Positions 8,680 through 17,955 are shown, counted from the first letter of the stretch. The stretch is DNA of 64,000 nt from Nitrospira_D sp019636945 (GCF_047338595.1 NZ_JBLFBO010000001.1:186001-250000); one strand, 5' to 3'. The notes: generated by a model from the sequence alone, not told the origin. A program made the numbers and translations.

Positions 8680-9783
8680 TCACGAACTGGTGCGCACGCG
8701 GAATCGAGGTTCCAGCGCTTTCAGGTTTTCCATAATGCCGGTATATTCCAGTTCCGCCATGGGCAGCATGGCCGCACCGAAAAACCCTTGGCGCCGCATG
8801 CCGATGGCTTTGTCGGAAACCGTGTCGCGTACCCGGTTCCAGAACGGATGGGCAAACGCATCCACCGGCTCGGTGAACCGCCCGTCATGCATGGCGAACG
8901 CGGCACAGGTGATCACCGGAGGACCATCGAAGTAGCTGATGCCCGACTGCAGCGGAACCGGCATCAACGGCATCTGATGGGAGCCCCGCATGCCGCCGGC
9001 CACATACGAACCGATGGCATAAGGCGCTAAGATCTCGCCCGTCGCCGGAAAATCCTTCTGGACTCGAACCAACATCACGGGATCGTCCTTGCCGGTGTAC
9101 TTTCCGGCAATGTTATGCAGCCGTGAAGTAGAAGCTACCACGGCTTGTTCACCGCTGGAGACGGACCACACCGATTCGACGACGTACCGTTCAGTGTCCC
9201 GCAGCAGCGCGGCGATCTCGTACAATTCCTTCGGGGCACTGAGCTCGATGATCCGGTCACCTTCCGTATGATTCACATCCATGATGACGAACCGAAAGCC
9301 TTGCGCCATATTGGGCGCCAGCATCAAGCCTGGCGTGTTCATCGGGTCGGCAAAGGCCAGGTACAGCGGGAGGTTAAAGGCACCGGGATCAGTCTTGTCG
9401 GCAGCGAAGAACAGAAAGGGCTCATTCGGACGCTCGTTGAATTCCATCTCCGCCACGGCTGGCCCCATCCCGTGCACATTGCCGGAAAAAGCGTCTTTCA
9501 ACAGATCCTGACCGGCCCCGTACAGCCCCTGCTGTCTGGCTACTTCGGTCCCGGCAAGGAATGCGTCCCACGCCAGTTTATGGACAGGCTCGTACCCCAC
9601 ACCGTGCCGATGACTCATTAAGATCGCGATATCATCACCGGTACTGCTGACGTAATGGTCAATCAACATCGAACTATGCTGAGCCACATAACGCTGAACG
9701 GTTTCCAACAGTTGCCGGGATGGACAGATATGGCCCCCGATCGAACCGATGTCCGCTTTGATGATGCTGAGGGTGACTTTCAT
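8680..9783 (-). CDS. fbp: Fructose-1,6-bisphosphate aldolase/phosphatase (bifunctional, class V)
   Basis: A 367-residue cytosolic enzyme of the archaeal-type bifunctional FBPA/P family. It condenses triose phosphates to fructose-1,6-bisphosphate and dephosphorylates it to fructose-6-phosphate, a one-way gluconeogenic step. Family blocks seen are KADIGSIGGH near the N-terminus, STGDDIAILM, FFAADKTDPGAFN, IMDVNHTEGD and the IAGKYTGKDDPVM segment that holds the Schiff-base lysine region. The GMRGSHQMPLMP and FDGPPV blocks follow. Length is normal for the family. This enzyme suits an autotroph that makes sugars from C3 compounds. A sigma-54-like promoter lies 58-72 bases upstream of the ATG. Confidence 0.95.
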   Translation of the reverse strand: MKVTLSIIKADIGSIGGHICPSRQLLETVQRYVAQHSSMLIDHYVSSTGDDIAILMSHRHGVGYEPVHKLAWDAFLAGTEVARQQGLYGAGQDLLKDAFSGNVHGMGPAVAEMEFNERPNEPFLFFAADKTDPGAFNLPLYLAFADPMNTPGLMLAPNMAQGFRFVIMDVNHTEGDRIIELSAPKELYEIAALLRDTERYVVESVWSVSSGEQAVVASTSRLHNIAGKYTGKDDPVMLVRVQKDFPATGEILAPYAIGSYVAGGMRGSHQMPLMPVPLQSGISYFDGPPVITCAAFAMHDGRFTEPVDAFAHPFWNRVRDTVSDKAIGMRRQGFFGAAMLPMAELEYTGIMENLKALEPRFRVRTSS

Positions 9784-9840
9784 GACGAGACTCCTCTTTC
9801 GAGAATGATGCGTGGGGTTCCTACCTCATCTCATAACTGA

Positions 9841-9855
9841 GCAATCTCGATGCCA
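9841..9855 (-). promoter_or_regulatory. Candidate sigma-54 promoter of fbp
   Basis: The minus strand reads TGGCATCGAGATTGC: the -24 box TGGCAT (one mismatch), exact GG-N10-GC spacing and a perfect TTGC. The predicted start of transcription is near 9829, 46 bases before the fbp start codon. Confidence 0.6.
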
Positions 9856-10174
9856 CTGTGCTCACGGACAGATCTTTTATTGATTCCTGTGATTCCGTCC
9901 ATGGAGACAGGATGCGCGACTACGGAATCAGGCAATCGGTTGGGGTAGGCGGCTACAGAGAGGTGAAACTGAATGAGGCAAGATGCGACAGCAGACGAGC
10001 CCCTCAACAGGCCAAACACGTGATATACGCATACCGCTGACATGCACACACCTTATGGAATCGGATCGACGTTCGCTGTCCCTTCTTGTGTACCGCAGGC
10101 AGCAGCCACAACATCCAACCGACCGACTGCGCCATTTTGACCTCCCTCTTCTTGTCTCCATCTGATCAAAGCTG
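9856..10174. other. Intergenic region between two divergent sigma-54-like promoters
   Basis: About 320 bases separating the leftward fbp promoter and the rightward promoter of the giant repeat protein. Only short ORFs occur. A shared activator site would be expected here; no obvious long palindrome was recognised by eye. Confidence 0.5.
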
Positions 10175-10190
10175 AGGCACTTTGCTTGCA
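10175..10190 (+). promoter_or_regulatory. Candidate sigma-54 promoter of the repeat protein
   Basis: AGGCACTTTGCTTGCA matches TGGCAC-N5-TTGCA at all but the first base, with exact GG-N10-GC spacing. The predicted start of transcription is near 10200, about 90 bases before the GTG start at 10291. Confidence 0.65.
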
Positions 10191-10290
10191 ACGCAGCACG
10201 AGCGTCACAAGTTTGTTGAAGAAACAGGCAAGCGAACAGGTGTGGTCACAGGATCAATGTGATGGGTATTTCCGCAACGGGAGGATTTTT

Positions 10291-13200
10291 GTGCTGATGT
10301 ACCATGTGTGTCGGCGACTGTTGATGATTTTGCTTCTTCAGCTCCAACTGTTGATAGGGCCGTCGTTGTTTATGGGGTTCCTCCCGTTGTCACACGCGGC
10401 CGAGAACCTCGAAGAACGGTCGCGTTTTTGCGTGGGCTTTCTTTATTGCAGGGAAACCAAGGAAGATGTGACCTACACTCAGGCATTTCTGTATCTCTAC
10501 TCAACCGAAGAGCGCGGTAGCTTTTCCCGACTCAGGCTCATCCCATTTTACTCCCGCGAAATGAATCCGGCGGAAGGCTACCTTCGGCAGAGCGTGCTGT
10601 GGCCTCTCGGCATTTCCGAGCACAAAGCCGATGCCTCGTATTTCCAGCTTCTTCCGCTGTATTGGCATGCGGAGGACCCGTCACGACATTACACCGTCTT
10701 CCTCCCCGCCTATTTCGAGTATGCTGCGGAAGACCGGAGCTACACCTACCTGGTCCCGTTCTATGGACATCATCAGCGCGGCGACTATTACCATCGGTAC
10801 TACGTGCTCGGTCCGCTGGCGATCGCCACCTATGACACACGGACCGATCTCAAGGAGTGGGACATCCTCTTTCCAATGTTCCATTATGGCGCGGACCGGA
10901 ACGGGTATGAAACCAGGATCGTACCGCTCTACTTCTCAGGCCAGAATCACAAAGAGGGGACCTGGTATCGTTATTTGCTTCCTCTCTACGGCCAGTCTGT
11001 CACACCGGAAACAAGCCTGAGCTATCTTTTTCCGCTCTACGGCTCGCTGACCGATACCTCCACTCAAGAAACACGCATCTCAGTCCTCGGACTGCCGCCG
11101 CTCCCACAAACAACCGCTCCGGCACTAGCCCTCTATGAACATACCTCGAGGCAGGCCTTCTACTCGGACCGGCTGTTTCCGATCTATCGCTACTCATATT
11201 CAATGACAGAGGATCTCAGTCAGCTGGACCTCCTTGCGCTCTTTCACATGCGAGCAAGTCCCACCCTCACCGCTCATCGCCTGTTCCCGTTGTATTCCTA
11301 TGAACATGACCACCAAGAGAACCGCCTCGGATGGTCTCTGCTGGGTATCGATCGCTTTTCTCTGGCCGGATACGGTCATGACTCCAAAACAATGTGGCAT
11401 CAAGTGCTGCCGCTGTATCGAGTAACCGAGGATCTCACGACGCAGACGCACAGCACCGACGTCCTCGGCTTCGGCCCGCTCTCATTCTTCCGGTATTGGA
11501 AGAGCCCAGAAGGCCTCGGCCATCGATTGTTCCCGCTCTACCAGTATGACCATCCCGAGGCCGAGGAGTGGCATTGGTCCGCGTTGTTGTCCGGCCCGCT
11601 CTCGCTCTACCGCCATGATGCCAAGGGCACCTCCATCCACGACCGCTTCATTCCACTGTACGATTGGAAACGCAATGGGGACTGGCGGGAGTGGTCGGTC
11701 ATCGGGGTATCGGACTTCGCGATGTTCTACCAAGAAAGTGGCCCCACGCTATTTGCCAACCGCCTCTTTCCTTTGTATCGCTACCGCCACGATCTTGCTG
11801 CGGACGACGTGACAATGGAGACGCTCTTTGTGCACCGACACCACTCCACTCCGAAACAAGGCGAGGATCGCTTCCTGCTGCTCTGGGAAGCAGCATGGCA
11901 GCGACAACAGCCGGGGTGGGAATTGGATCTGCTGGGGATCAAGCCGATCACATGGTTCCACCATGAGTCGAGTCCGGCCGGTACCGCCGACCGTCTCTTC
12001 CCGCTCTACGGGTATCAGAGTACTCCCACAGACGGATGGAGGCTGTCCTTAGCAGGATTCCCGCCTCGCGAGCGGGCCTTCGCCTGGTCGCTCTATGAAC
12101 AGGGCGGCTCACCGACATACTTCTTGACCCGCCTGTTCCCGCTGTATCGATTTGAGCAGAACGACGCAACGAACGAAGTGAATTGGTCCGCCTTGCTTCT
12201 ATACCGGCACATGAAAAAGGGATCGTATCTGCTCGATACACTCCCCCCTCTGCATGAATACGAACGTGATGACGAAACGGGCACAATGGAGCTGAACTTA
12301 GCGGGGCTCAAGCCGATCACCCTGTTCAACTATGGCCGTGGCCCGGATACGAGCCACTCCTATCTCTTTCCGCTATATGACTATAACCGGGCCGGAGCAA
12401 CGAATAGATTCTCGATGATCGGCTGGCCGAAGTTCGGCACCCTCCCGACGCTATCCCTTTTCGAACGGGTGGAAACGCCCTCCTTGACGGCGCACCGGTT
12501 GTTTCCCATCTACCGGTATCGGCGAGACGATGTGGCCAACACGCGTGACTGGGACGCCCTCCTTCTCTGGTGGCATCGGGAAACAGAGCAATGGATGCGG
12601 GATGTCTTTCTCCCGATCGTGGATATCGAGCATGACCGGCAACGGGATGAGCGCGACGTCGGTATACTGGGCATCCGCCCGCTGACGTTGTTCCAGTATC
12701 AGTCCTCACCGACCGGGTACTCGCATTATGTCGCCCTACTCTACAAGTACAGCATGGAGGCAGAACATCAACGGCTCTCCGTCCTCGGTCTGCCACACGT
12801 CGGTCACGGTCCGGCCCTCTCGCTGTTTGCTCTGGATCAGACCCCATCCGCGATCACGCATCGCTTCTTTCCGCTCTATCACTATGCTAATGACGAACAA
12901 GCCAAGACACTGGATTGGCAGGCCCTCTTTCTCTGGTGGCATTGGCAGACGGAGTCACAGGCACGGACCATTATCCTGCCGCTGGCCGATATGGAACGGG
13001 ACAGTCAAGTGGATTCAAGCCGTGTGTCGTTGATAGGATTTCCCCGGATCGGCGAGATGCCCGCGCTTACCCTGTTCAACTGGGAACATACACCGCTGCT
13101 CAGCACGCATCGCTTCTTTCCTCTCTATCACTATTCCTACGACCAGACGCAAGACGCCACGTCATGGAATGCGCTGTGGCTCTATTGGCATCAGACCGAT

Positions 13201-14139
13201 CCTCAACAGACCAGGGACACGTTCTTTCCATTGGGGAGCGTATGGCGGGACCAGGGTACGCAGGCCTGGAGCCTGTCTGCTTTGGGAGTGCATCCCGTGA
13301 GCCTAGCCCATTTTTCTGGCAGCCCCACCGGCGCACGCAACCGGTTCTCTCCCCTCTGGGACTATGAGCAAGAAGGGAGTACTTGGAGGCTCTCATTTGT
13401 CGGCATTCGACAACTGTCCTTGTTCTCCCATGAACAGACCGCGGCCGGCACAACCGACCATCTGTTTCCGCTCTGGTGGCATGCGGACTCGGCGACGGAA
13501 TCGATGAATGTCATCGTCCCGCTGTGGAGCGACTTCCAGAATCATGAAACCCAGGATCGGACACTTGGCGTGTTGGGCATCGGCCCACTCTCTTTCTACT
13601 ACAAAGCCTGGACTCCTACCGGTACGAAGGCTCGCCTCTTTCCCATCTGGAGCCATGAGTATGAGGCGAGCACACAGGAGAGCCGCACGGGTGCAATCGG
13701 GATTGCTCCACTGTCCTTGTACTACGGCTCGACGAGTCCAACGTTTACGGAAAACCGACTCTTCCCCTTCTTCCGCTACACGAGCGACCACATTAAGGAT
13801 GAGTCGGAGTTCTGGTTCTTGTGGCCGCTCCTCGATCACAAGGCCGCTCAAGGCAGGACGACAGAAACCAGCTTTCTTTGGTGGCTGTTTGATTACCGAA
13901 GCCCAAAGAAAGACGAGTGGGAGTATTGGGTGCTCGGCCACCCTCCCATCGCCTTGTATATGCGGACGGTATCTCCCGAAAAAACGCTGGTCGAGGTGAA
14001 TCCCATCATTCCCGGATGGAGGCGGGAATACGTGGAAGGGGTCGGCACATCATGGGCGCTCTTTGGTGGACTGATCGGGATGGATGCCCAACCCGATGGC
14101 AGACACAAACTCCGACTGCTCTGGGCGTTTGAGCTCTAG
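10291..14139 (+). CDS. Giant secreted Tyr/Pro-rich tandem-repeat protein
   Basis: A protein of 1,282 residues. The GTG at 10291 is chosen because GGAGG lies six bases upstream; a longer ORF from 10186 would overlap the promoter. A basic start plus a long hydrophobic core ending in SHAAEN gives a signal peptide. The rest is about two dozen degenerate repeats, each with a motif like HRLFPLYRYRHD, alternating with LGIxPLSLF-type segments and W/Y-rich linkers. Apart from a few near the N-terminus, cysteines are absent. Short alternating hydrophobic and aromatic strands suggest an all-beta envelope or outer-membrane protein. I do not recognise the family. A DUF1614 membrane protein follows on the same strand. 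Confidence 0.85.
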   Translation: MLMYHVCRRLLMILLLQLQLLIGPSLFMGFLPLSHAAENLEERSRFCVGFLYCRETKEDVTYTQAFLYLYSTEERGSFSRLRLIPFYSREMNPAEGYLRQSVLWPLGISEHKADASYFQLLPLYWHAEDPSRHYTVFLPAYFEYAAEDRSYTYLVPFYGHHQRGDYYHRYYVLGPLAIATYDTRTDLKEWDILFPMFHYGADRNGYETRIVPLYFSGQNHKEGTWYRYLLPLYGQSVTPETSLSYLFPLYGSLTDTSTQETRISVLGLPPLPQTTAPALALYEHTSRQAFYSDRLFPIYRYSYSMTEDLSQLDLLALFHMRASPTLTAHRLFPLYSYEHDHQENRLGWSLLGIDRFSLAGYGHDSKTMWHQVLPLYRVTEDLTTQTHSTDVLGFGPLSFFRYWKSPEGLGHRLFPLYQYDHPEAEEWHWSALLSGPLSLYRHDAKGTSIHDRFIPLYDWKRNGDWREWSVIGVSDFAMFYQESGPTLFANRLFPLYRYRHDLAADDVTMETLFVHRHHSTPKQGEDRFLLLWEAAWQRQQPGWELDLLGIKPITWFHHESSPAGTADRLFPLYGYQSTPTDGWRLSLAGFPPRERAFAWSLYEQGGSPTYFLTRLFPLYRFEQNDATNEVNWSALLLYRHMKKGSYLLDTLPPLHEYERDDETGTMELNLAGLKPITLFNYGRGPDTSHSYLFPLYDYNRAGATNRFSMIGWPKFGTLPTLSLFERVETPSLTAHRLFPIYRYRRDDVANTRDWDALLLWWHRETEQWMRDVFLPIVDIEHDRQRDERDVGILGIRPLTLFQYQSSPTGYSHYVALLYKYSMEAEHQRLSVLGLPHVGHGPALSLFALDQTPSAITHRFFPLYHYANDEQAKTLDWQALFLWWHWQTESQARTIILPLADMERDSQVDSSRVSLIGFPRIGEMPALTLFNWEHTPLLSTHRFFPLYHYSYDQTQDATSWNALWLYWHQTDPQQTRDTFFPLGSVWRDQGTQAWSLSALGVHPVSLAHFSGSPTGARNRFSPLWDYEQEGSTWRLSFVGIRQLSLFSHEQTAAGTTDHLFPLWWHADSATESMNVIVPLWSDFQNHETQDRTLGVLGIGPLSFYYKAWTPTGTKARLFPIWSHEYEASTQESRTGAIGIAPLSLYYGSTSPTFTENRLFPFFRYTSDHIKDESEFWFLWPLLDHKAAQGRTTETSFLWWLFDYRSPKKDEWEYWVLGHPPIALYMRTVSPEKTLVEVNPIIPGWRREYVEGVGTSWALFGGLIGMDAQPDGRHKLRLLWAFEL

Positions 14140-14231
14140 CCCGGACGCTGTTCGCCATCGACCAGTTGGAAGCAGAGGAAGCGAGGCGGGCCGACCTGGC
14201 GGCGGAACGAGCCCAACGAGAGGCCTCATGA
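14133..14231 (+). other. Short coding-like frame joining the repeat gene and DUF1614 gene
   Basis: A third frame, open from 14133 to a TGA at 14229-14231, encodes a charged helix ending LEAEEARRADLAAERAQREAS. Its stop overlaps the ATG of the next gene (ATGA), the usual mark of translational coupling. It has no ATG. It may be the original C-terminus of the repeat protein cut off by an indel near 14137, or chance. Confidence 0.3.
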
Positions 14232-14905
14232 GAGGGTTAAGCTGGCTTCCGCTGTTGTTCTTCCTGGTCCTGTCGATGCTGCTGCCGCTTGTCTTCAGTC
14301 AGCTCTTCACGACAGCCCTGATCAAACTCAAACTGGACCCGCCGACCGCCCTGCTGGTAGTGATCGGTATTTTCCTCAGCAGCCCGATCAACATTCCGGT
14401 GAAACGCATCTCCCGGGAGGAGTCGGTCTTGGCGGACCCGTTGGCGGTGTTCGGACTACAGGGCTGGTGGCCAAGTCTCCAACGCATCCACAGGGAGACG
14501 ATCATCGCCATCAACGTCGGCGGATGTCTTATCCCTGTGACCTTGGCGATCTATGAAACGGCGCATGTGGCGGCGGCTGGCGTGAAGTCGCTCACTGGAT
14601 TGCTCCTGGCGATCTTCCTCAACACGATGGTCTGTTACTGGATGGCAAAACCGATCGAGGGGATCGGCATTGCAATGCCCGGTCTGTTTCCTGCTTTGCT
14701 TGCCGCTGTGAGTGCCTTACTCTTCGTCCCGGATCAAGCACCTCCGGTCGCCTTCGTCGCTGGCGTGCTCGGCCCGCTCATCGGCGCGGATCTGCTCCAT
14801 CTCCGTGATATCGAAAAAATCGACACCGGTATTGCCAGCATCGGCGGCGCGGGTACGTTCGACGGGATTGTGCTCTCCGGAATCGTGGCAGCTTACTTGG
14901 CGTGA
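14228..14905 (+). CDS. DUF1614 family membrane protein
   Basis: A 225-residue integral membrane protein from the ATG at 14228. A longer frame begins at 14084 but crosses the end of the previous gene. About six or seven hydrophobic helices are seen, with family-like segments IFLSSPINIPV, FGLQGWWPSLQ, INVGGCLIPV, PGLFPALLAA, LGPLIGADLLHL and GGAGTFDGIVLSG. The conserved small-residue motifs near the C-terminus (GADLL, GGAGTFDG) are the hallmark of DUF1614. The biochemical role is unknown. It shares strand and probably transcript with the giant repeat protein. Confidence 0.8.
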   Translation: MRGLSWLPLLFFLVLSMLLPLVFSQLFTTALIKLKLDPPTALLVVIGIFLSSPINIPVKRISREESVLADPLAVFGLQGWWPSLQRIHRETIIAINVGGCLIPVTLAIYETAHVAAAGVKSLTGLLLAIFLNTMVCYWMAKPIEGIGIAMPGLFPALLAAVSALLFVPDQAPPVAFVAGVLGPLIGADLLHLRDIEKIDTGIASIGGAGTFDGIVLSGIVAAYLA

Positions 14906-15097
14906 GGGCGTGGGGAACGTAACCACATAGAAACAAAAGTTGATGGATGATCGCTTCGACGGCGAACGACGTTGCATGCTCACCGAAACACACGATTCAG
15001 CCACTTGGAAAGCTGGACCACTGGCAGAGCCAGGCCACGTCTCAGGGCATACCCATCCGATCATTGGACTTTTGTGTTCATGCAGAGAACTCCATTA

Positions 15098-16474
15098 CTA
15101 CGCATGAAGTCTTCTGATTTCTTCCGCGCTGATAATAAAGTCAGTCCCTGCTTTCTCTCTGTACGGGATAGCATCGTGGTCAGTCCCAAACTGTTCATAT
15201 AGTAATGCAAGAAGACGGTACGCAATCCGACCAGGATCAATGTCTTTGGATTGCCACAATATGTTTACTCTCAACTTAGACTCAGTGGCCCGATGGATAT
15301 CCATTCCAAACTTCCACGCATCACTACCGACTGGTCCTGGAATCAATCCACAATTCACTTCACCAACTCTTGTATTGCGTAGCTCAAGAACGTAATGCAC
15401 CTCATACGAAACATCGCCCGGTTTGGGGTTAGCCTGGTCAAAAATATCTTTGCTCAACTGGCAAAAAAGAAGAACAGTCTCAATCAGAGCCAACGGTTGA
15501 ATCCTAAGGGGAACTCCCTCCTTGTGAATGGGTCGCCAGCAGACAAAGTCCTGGGCATCAGCAGAAAAGATCAACGTGCCATCCTTCCACAGATTCAGGG
15601 CCTTATACTTGACTTCGAGGGCTCTGCGCCTCTTCCCACCTGGAACGATCCGCGCAGCCCTGCCACCCACATCCAAGTCAAAACCAGACGGCCGGATCTG
15701 CCGCGGATTTTCAAGCAACTTCACCACGGCTGCATCTTTTGAAGTGAACAGACTCTGAATTTGGACTTTGTGAGAGGGAATGGCAGCCAAAATATAGGTA
15801 GGATGAGTTGGGCCTAGGTCCAATTCTCCCACCACAAGTCCTACACGCTGATCGAGGGCTTCAACTACATCAAGTTGTGACGATAACGGAGCCGTTTGAT
15901 CCCGCCTCAGAGGAGCTGCTGGACTGGTATCGGAAAAAGGATTCACACCGAGAGGCGGCTTGGCCGACCGAACCACCCCGTGAATCGCTTTCAGAAGGGA
16001 GGTAAACTGTTCCTCAATGTCCTGGCCCTCGCTCAGATCTATATGCAAGCGCGTACTTACTGATGCAGGTTTTGCTGTTTGACCCTCTGCCTGCCGAATG
16101 ACGGGAATGAAATTTGAGGTCCCTAAGTCTTGGACCAGTTCACCCGTCACTATCATCGATTCATAACCGACTCCGCCTTTTCCATCGTCCGCTTTCCTGA
16201 CGTAAGCCTCTGTGCAAATCATTAAAACCTTATTGGCTCTTCTAACGGATTGCTCCATGAACTTCGGCACATCGTCACCAGGCTCAAGATCCCATTGATC
16301 CAGAATAACATCTACTCCATTCTTCATTAACCTTCCGGCTAATTCGCTAACCCATTTCTTATGGGCGGAGGAGTCGTGTGAGTAGGAGATAAACACCGCT
16401 GGGTGATCAGTTGTTTTCCTGTTGGAGTCCTGTAATCCCATGGGAGTTTCATCATGTTTGCTCATATCTCCCAT
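15098..16474 (-). CDS. SEFIR/TIR-like domain protein, possible immune effector
   Basis: A 458-residue soluble protein (start at 16474, or at the next Met, 16465). Residues 25-165 form a SEFIR domain: AVFISYSHDSSAHKKWVSELAGRL, then DVILDQWDLEPGDD and MICTEAYVRKADDGKGGVGYE. These match the conserved boxes of SEFIR, a TIR relative found in bacterial defence proteins. The C-terminal 290 residues are not recognised. They contain no clear transmembrane segment and may be the sensor. It is a single gene transcribed opposite to its left neighbour. An anti-phage role is inferred from the domain class. Confidence 0.78.
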   Translation of the reverse strand: MGDMSKHDETPMGLQDSNRKTTDHPAVFISYSHDSSAHKKWVSELAGRLMKNGVDVILDQWDLEPGDDVPKFMEQSVRRANKVLMICTEAYVRKADDGKGGVGYESMIVTGELVQDLGTSNFIPVIRQAEGQTAKPASVSTRLHIDLSEGQDIEEQFTSLLKAIHGVVRSAKPPLGVNPFSDTSPAAPLRRDQTAPLSSQLDVVEALDQRVGLVVGELDLGPTHPTYILAAIPSHKVQIQSLFTSKDAAVVKLLENPRQIRPSGFDLDVGGRAARIVPGGKRRRALEVKYKALNLWKDGTLIFSADAQDFVCWRPIHKEGVPLRIQPLALIETVLLFCQLSKDIFDQANPKPGDVSYEVHYVLELRNTRVGEVNCGLIPGPVGSDAWKFGMDIHRATESKLRVNILWQSKDIDPGRIAYRLLALLYEQFGTDHDAIPYREKAGTDFIISAEEIRRLHA

Positions 16475-16742
16475 GCTCTCCTTGAAATAACCGCCTAATG
16501 AGGGATGGATCGCTGGTGAATAGGAGACTGCTTAGGCTACTTTCCACCGAGATGGTTATCAATACTAGTGATCTGAAAATAGCAGCTATTCGTGGGGATT
16601 GGGCTACGGAGATCTCATGCCAGCCCATGTTACTCGTCGCCGATGTGATTGTCATATGAATCAATAGTTTTGAAGAGTTCGAACCGCTAGTCCATGAAAG
16701 AGTATATTACGCGAGTACGCAGGGTTTCCGTCTCAGCCACGG

Positions 16743-17111
16743 TCAGGAGTGTTGGCGGGCCCTCGTCGATTCTTCCTTCACGACTTTCTCGATGAGTGGC
16801 CGCAGTGGGGGAATGTCTTCTTGTGCTGTCTTCCAGAGAACCTGATAATTCACCCCAAAGTACTCATGGATGAGCTTGTCCCGCATCCCGGCCATCTGTT
16901 TCCAGGGGACTTTCGGATGTCGCTTGCGTACGGTCAGCGGGATCTTTTTCGCCGCTTCGCCGATAATCTCGAAGGCTCTGACCACAGCATAGATGGTCTT
17001 TTGGTCCTGCGCGAACTGAGCCCATGTCATGCCTGTGATGAACAGTGAGACATGCTGCGTGGCTTCTTGGATATCGACAAGGTAATCAAGAAACTCGCGT
17101 TTTCGTGTCAC
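16743..17111 (-). CDS. hepT: HepT-like RNase toxin (DUF86)
   Basis: A 122-residue HEPN-fold protein. The catalytic RX4-6HXY motif is intact in GMRDKLIHEYFGV near residues 76-86. In characterised HepT/MntA systems this RNase is silenced when its partner adds AMP to the motif tyrosine. The GTG start overlaps the partner's TGA stop (GTGA), so the two are translationally coupled. The family-typical FEIIGEAAKKIP segment is present and length is normal. It is a chromosomal pair, separate from the one inside the integrative element. Confidence 0.88.
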   Translation of the reverse strand: MTRKREFLDYLVDIQEATQHVSLFITGMTWAQFAQDQKTIYAVVRAFEIIGEAAKKIPLTVRKRHPKVPWKQMAGMRDKLIHEYFGVNYQVLWKTAQEDIPPLRPLIEKVVKEESTRARQHS

Positions 17112-17428
17112 AAGCCCACGACCTCGCTGAGAATCCGTCGGCCGATCAGAGGCTTGAGAGCATCCTTCATCACCAGATCCACTTTGACGCCCAAGAGGGC
17201 AGACAAATAGTTTTCCAGCTCGATGAACTCAAACAGACTCGGTGCGTCGACGAAGTCCACGAGTATGTCGAGGTCGCTGTTCCTCCGGGGGGTCCCGTGG
17301 ACGCATGAACCGAATACGCCGAGGTACCGGACCTGAAACTGCTTTCGCAGTATGGGCAGGTGACGGCTCAAGGCGTCCTTGTATCGCCGAAGCTTTCGCT
17401 CTGTACCTGACTGAGAAAGTCTTGCCAT
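17108..17428 (-). CDS. mntA: MntA-like nucleotidyltransferase antitoxin
   Basis: A 106-residue minimal nucleotidyltransferase. The GSX10DXD active site is complete: GSCVHGTPRRNSDLD, near residues 40-54. MntA enzymes transfer AMP to the HepT tyrosine and so neutralise the toxin. It is the first gene of the pair and overlaps hepT by four bases. The N-terminus is basic. Sequence identity to the MntA copies in the integrative element is low, so it is an independent lineage. Confidence 0.88.
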   Translation of the reverse strand: MARLSQSGTERKLRRYKDALSRHLPILRKQFQVRYLGVFGSCVHGTPRRNSDLDILVDFVDAPSLFEFIELENYLSALLGVKVDLVMKDALKPLIGRRILSEVVGL

Positions 17429-17657
17429 CTCTACACTCCCTTACGGAAACACAGCCTACGTTCCAGGCCCTATTCTGTCAACATTTCGCTACCGGTGGCC
17501 GGTTCGACCAATTCTGCTACTTACTCATACCTGTTTTGCTACAGACTACTCTCCCGTCCTGTAGCAGAGTTCCCCAACCCGCTCAGCTCTCATTCCCTCC
17601 TGCCCCCTAACTCTTTGAGATAACACTCAAATGCAACACTGCCAAAGCGATAAGTTG
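17429..17657. other. Promoter-bearing spacer, no gene
   Basis: Spacer between the divergent mntA and dodecin genes, about 330 bases counting the sigma-54 site and leader to 17754. No coding sequence is recognised; the notable content is the sigma-54-like site at 17658-17673. Confidence 0.5.
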
Positions 17658-17673
17658 TGGCGCTGTCCTTGCT
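17658..17673 (+). promoter_or_regulatory. Candidate sigma-54 promoter of dodecin
   Basis: TGGCGCTGTCCTTGCT: one mismatch in the -24 box, exact GG-N10-GC spacing, perfect TTGC. Transcription would start near 17685, about 70 bases before the dodecin ATG. Confidence 0.6.
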
Positions 17674-17754
17674 GAACACCTGATCATGGATTCGAATCAG
17701 AGATGGATGGGTCCTCAACCGCGCTCATGCGCATAACAGGAAGGGAGACGTCTT

Positions 17755-17955
17755 ATGTCTGTTGCCAAAATCATTGAGATCAGCGCCGAATCGCCCACGA
17801 GTTTCGAGGATGCCATCGCCCAAGGAATTGCTCGAGCGTCCAAGACTCTCCACGGGATCAAGTCAGCTTGGGTGGCACAGCAACATGCCGTGGTCGAAAA
17901 CAACAAGGTCGTCTTGTATCGTGTGGACATGAAGGTCACGTTCGTGATGGATTGA
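17755..17955 (+). CDS. Dodecin family flavin-binding protein
   Basis: A 66-residue protein of normal dodecin length. Dodecins assemble as hollow dodecamers that bind and sequester flavins (or coenzyme A in some cases). The signature region FEDAIAQGIARASKTLHGIKSAWV contains the conserved tryptophan that stacks on the flavin, followed by a strand ending in YRVDMKVTFVMD. GGGAG lies seven bases before the ATG. A sigma-54-like promoter precedes it, suggesting stress or nutrient control. The gene stands alone, with an MlaC-like gene 105 bases downstream. Confidence 0.92.
   Translation: MSVAKIIEISAESPTSFEDAIAQGIARASKTLHGIKSAWVAQQHAVVENNKVVLYRVDMKVTFVMD

Noticed and set aside
14973..15104. Plus-strand 43-residue frame (MLTETHDSATWK)
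   Set aside because: No ribosome site and it overlaps the 3' end of the SEFIR gene.
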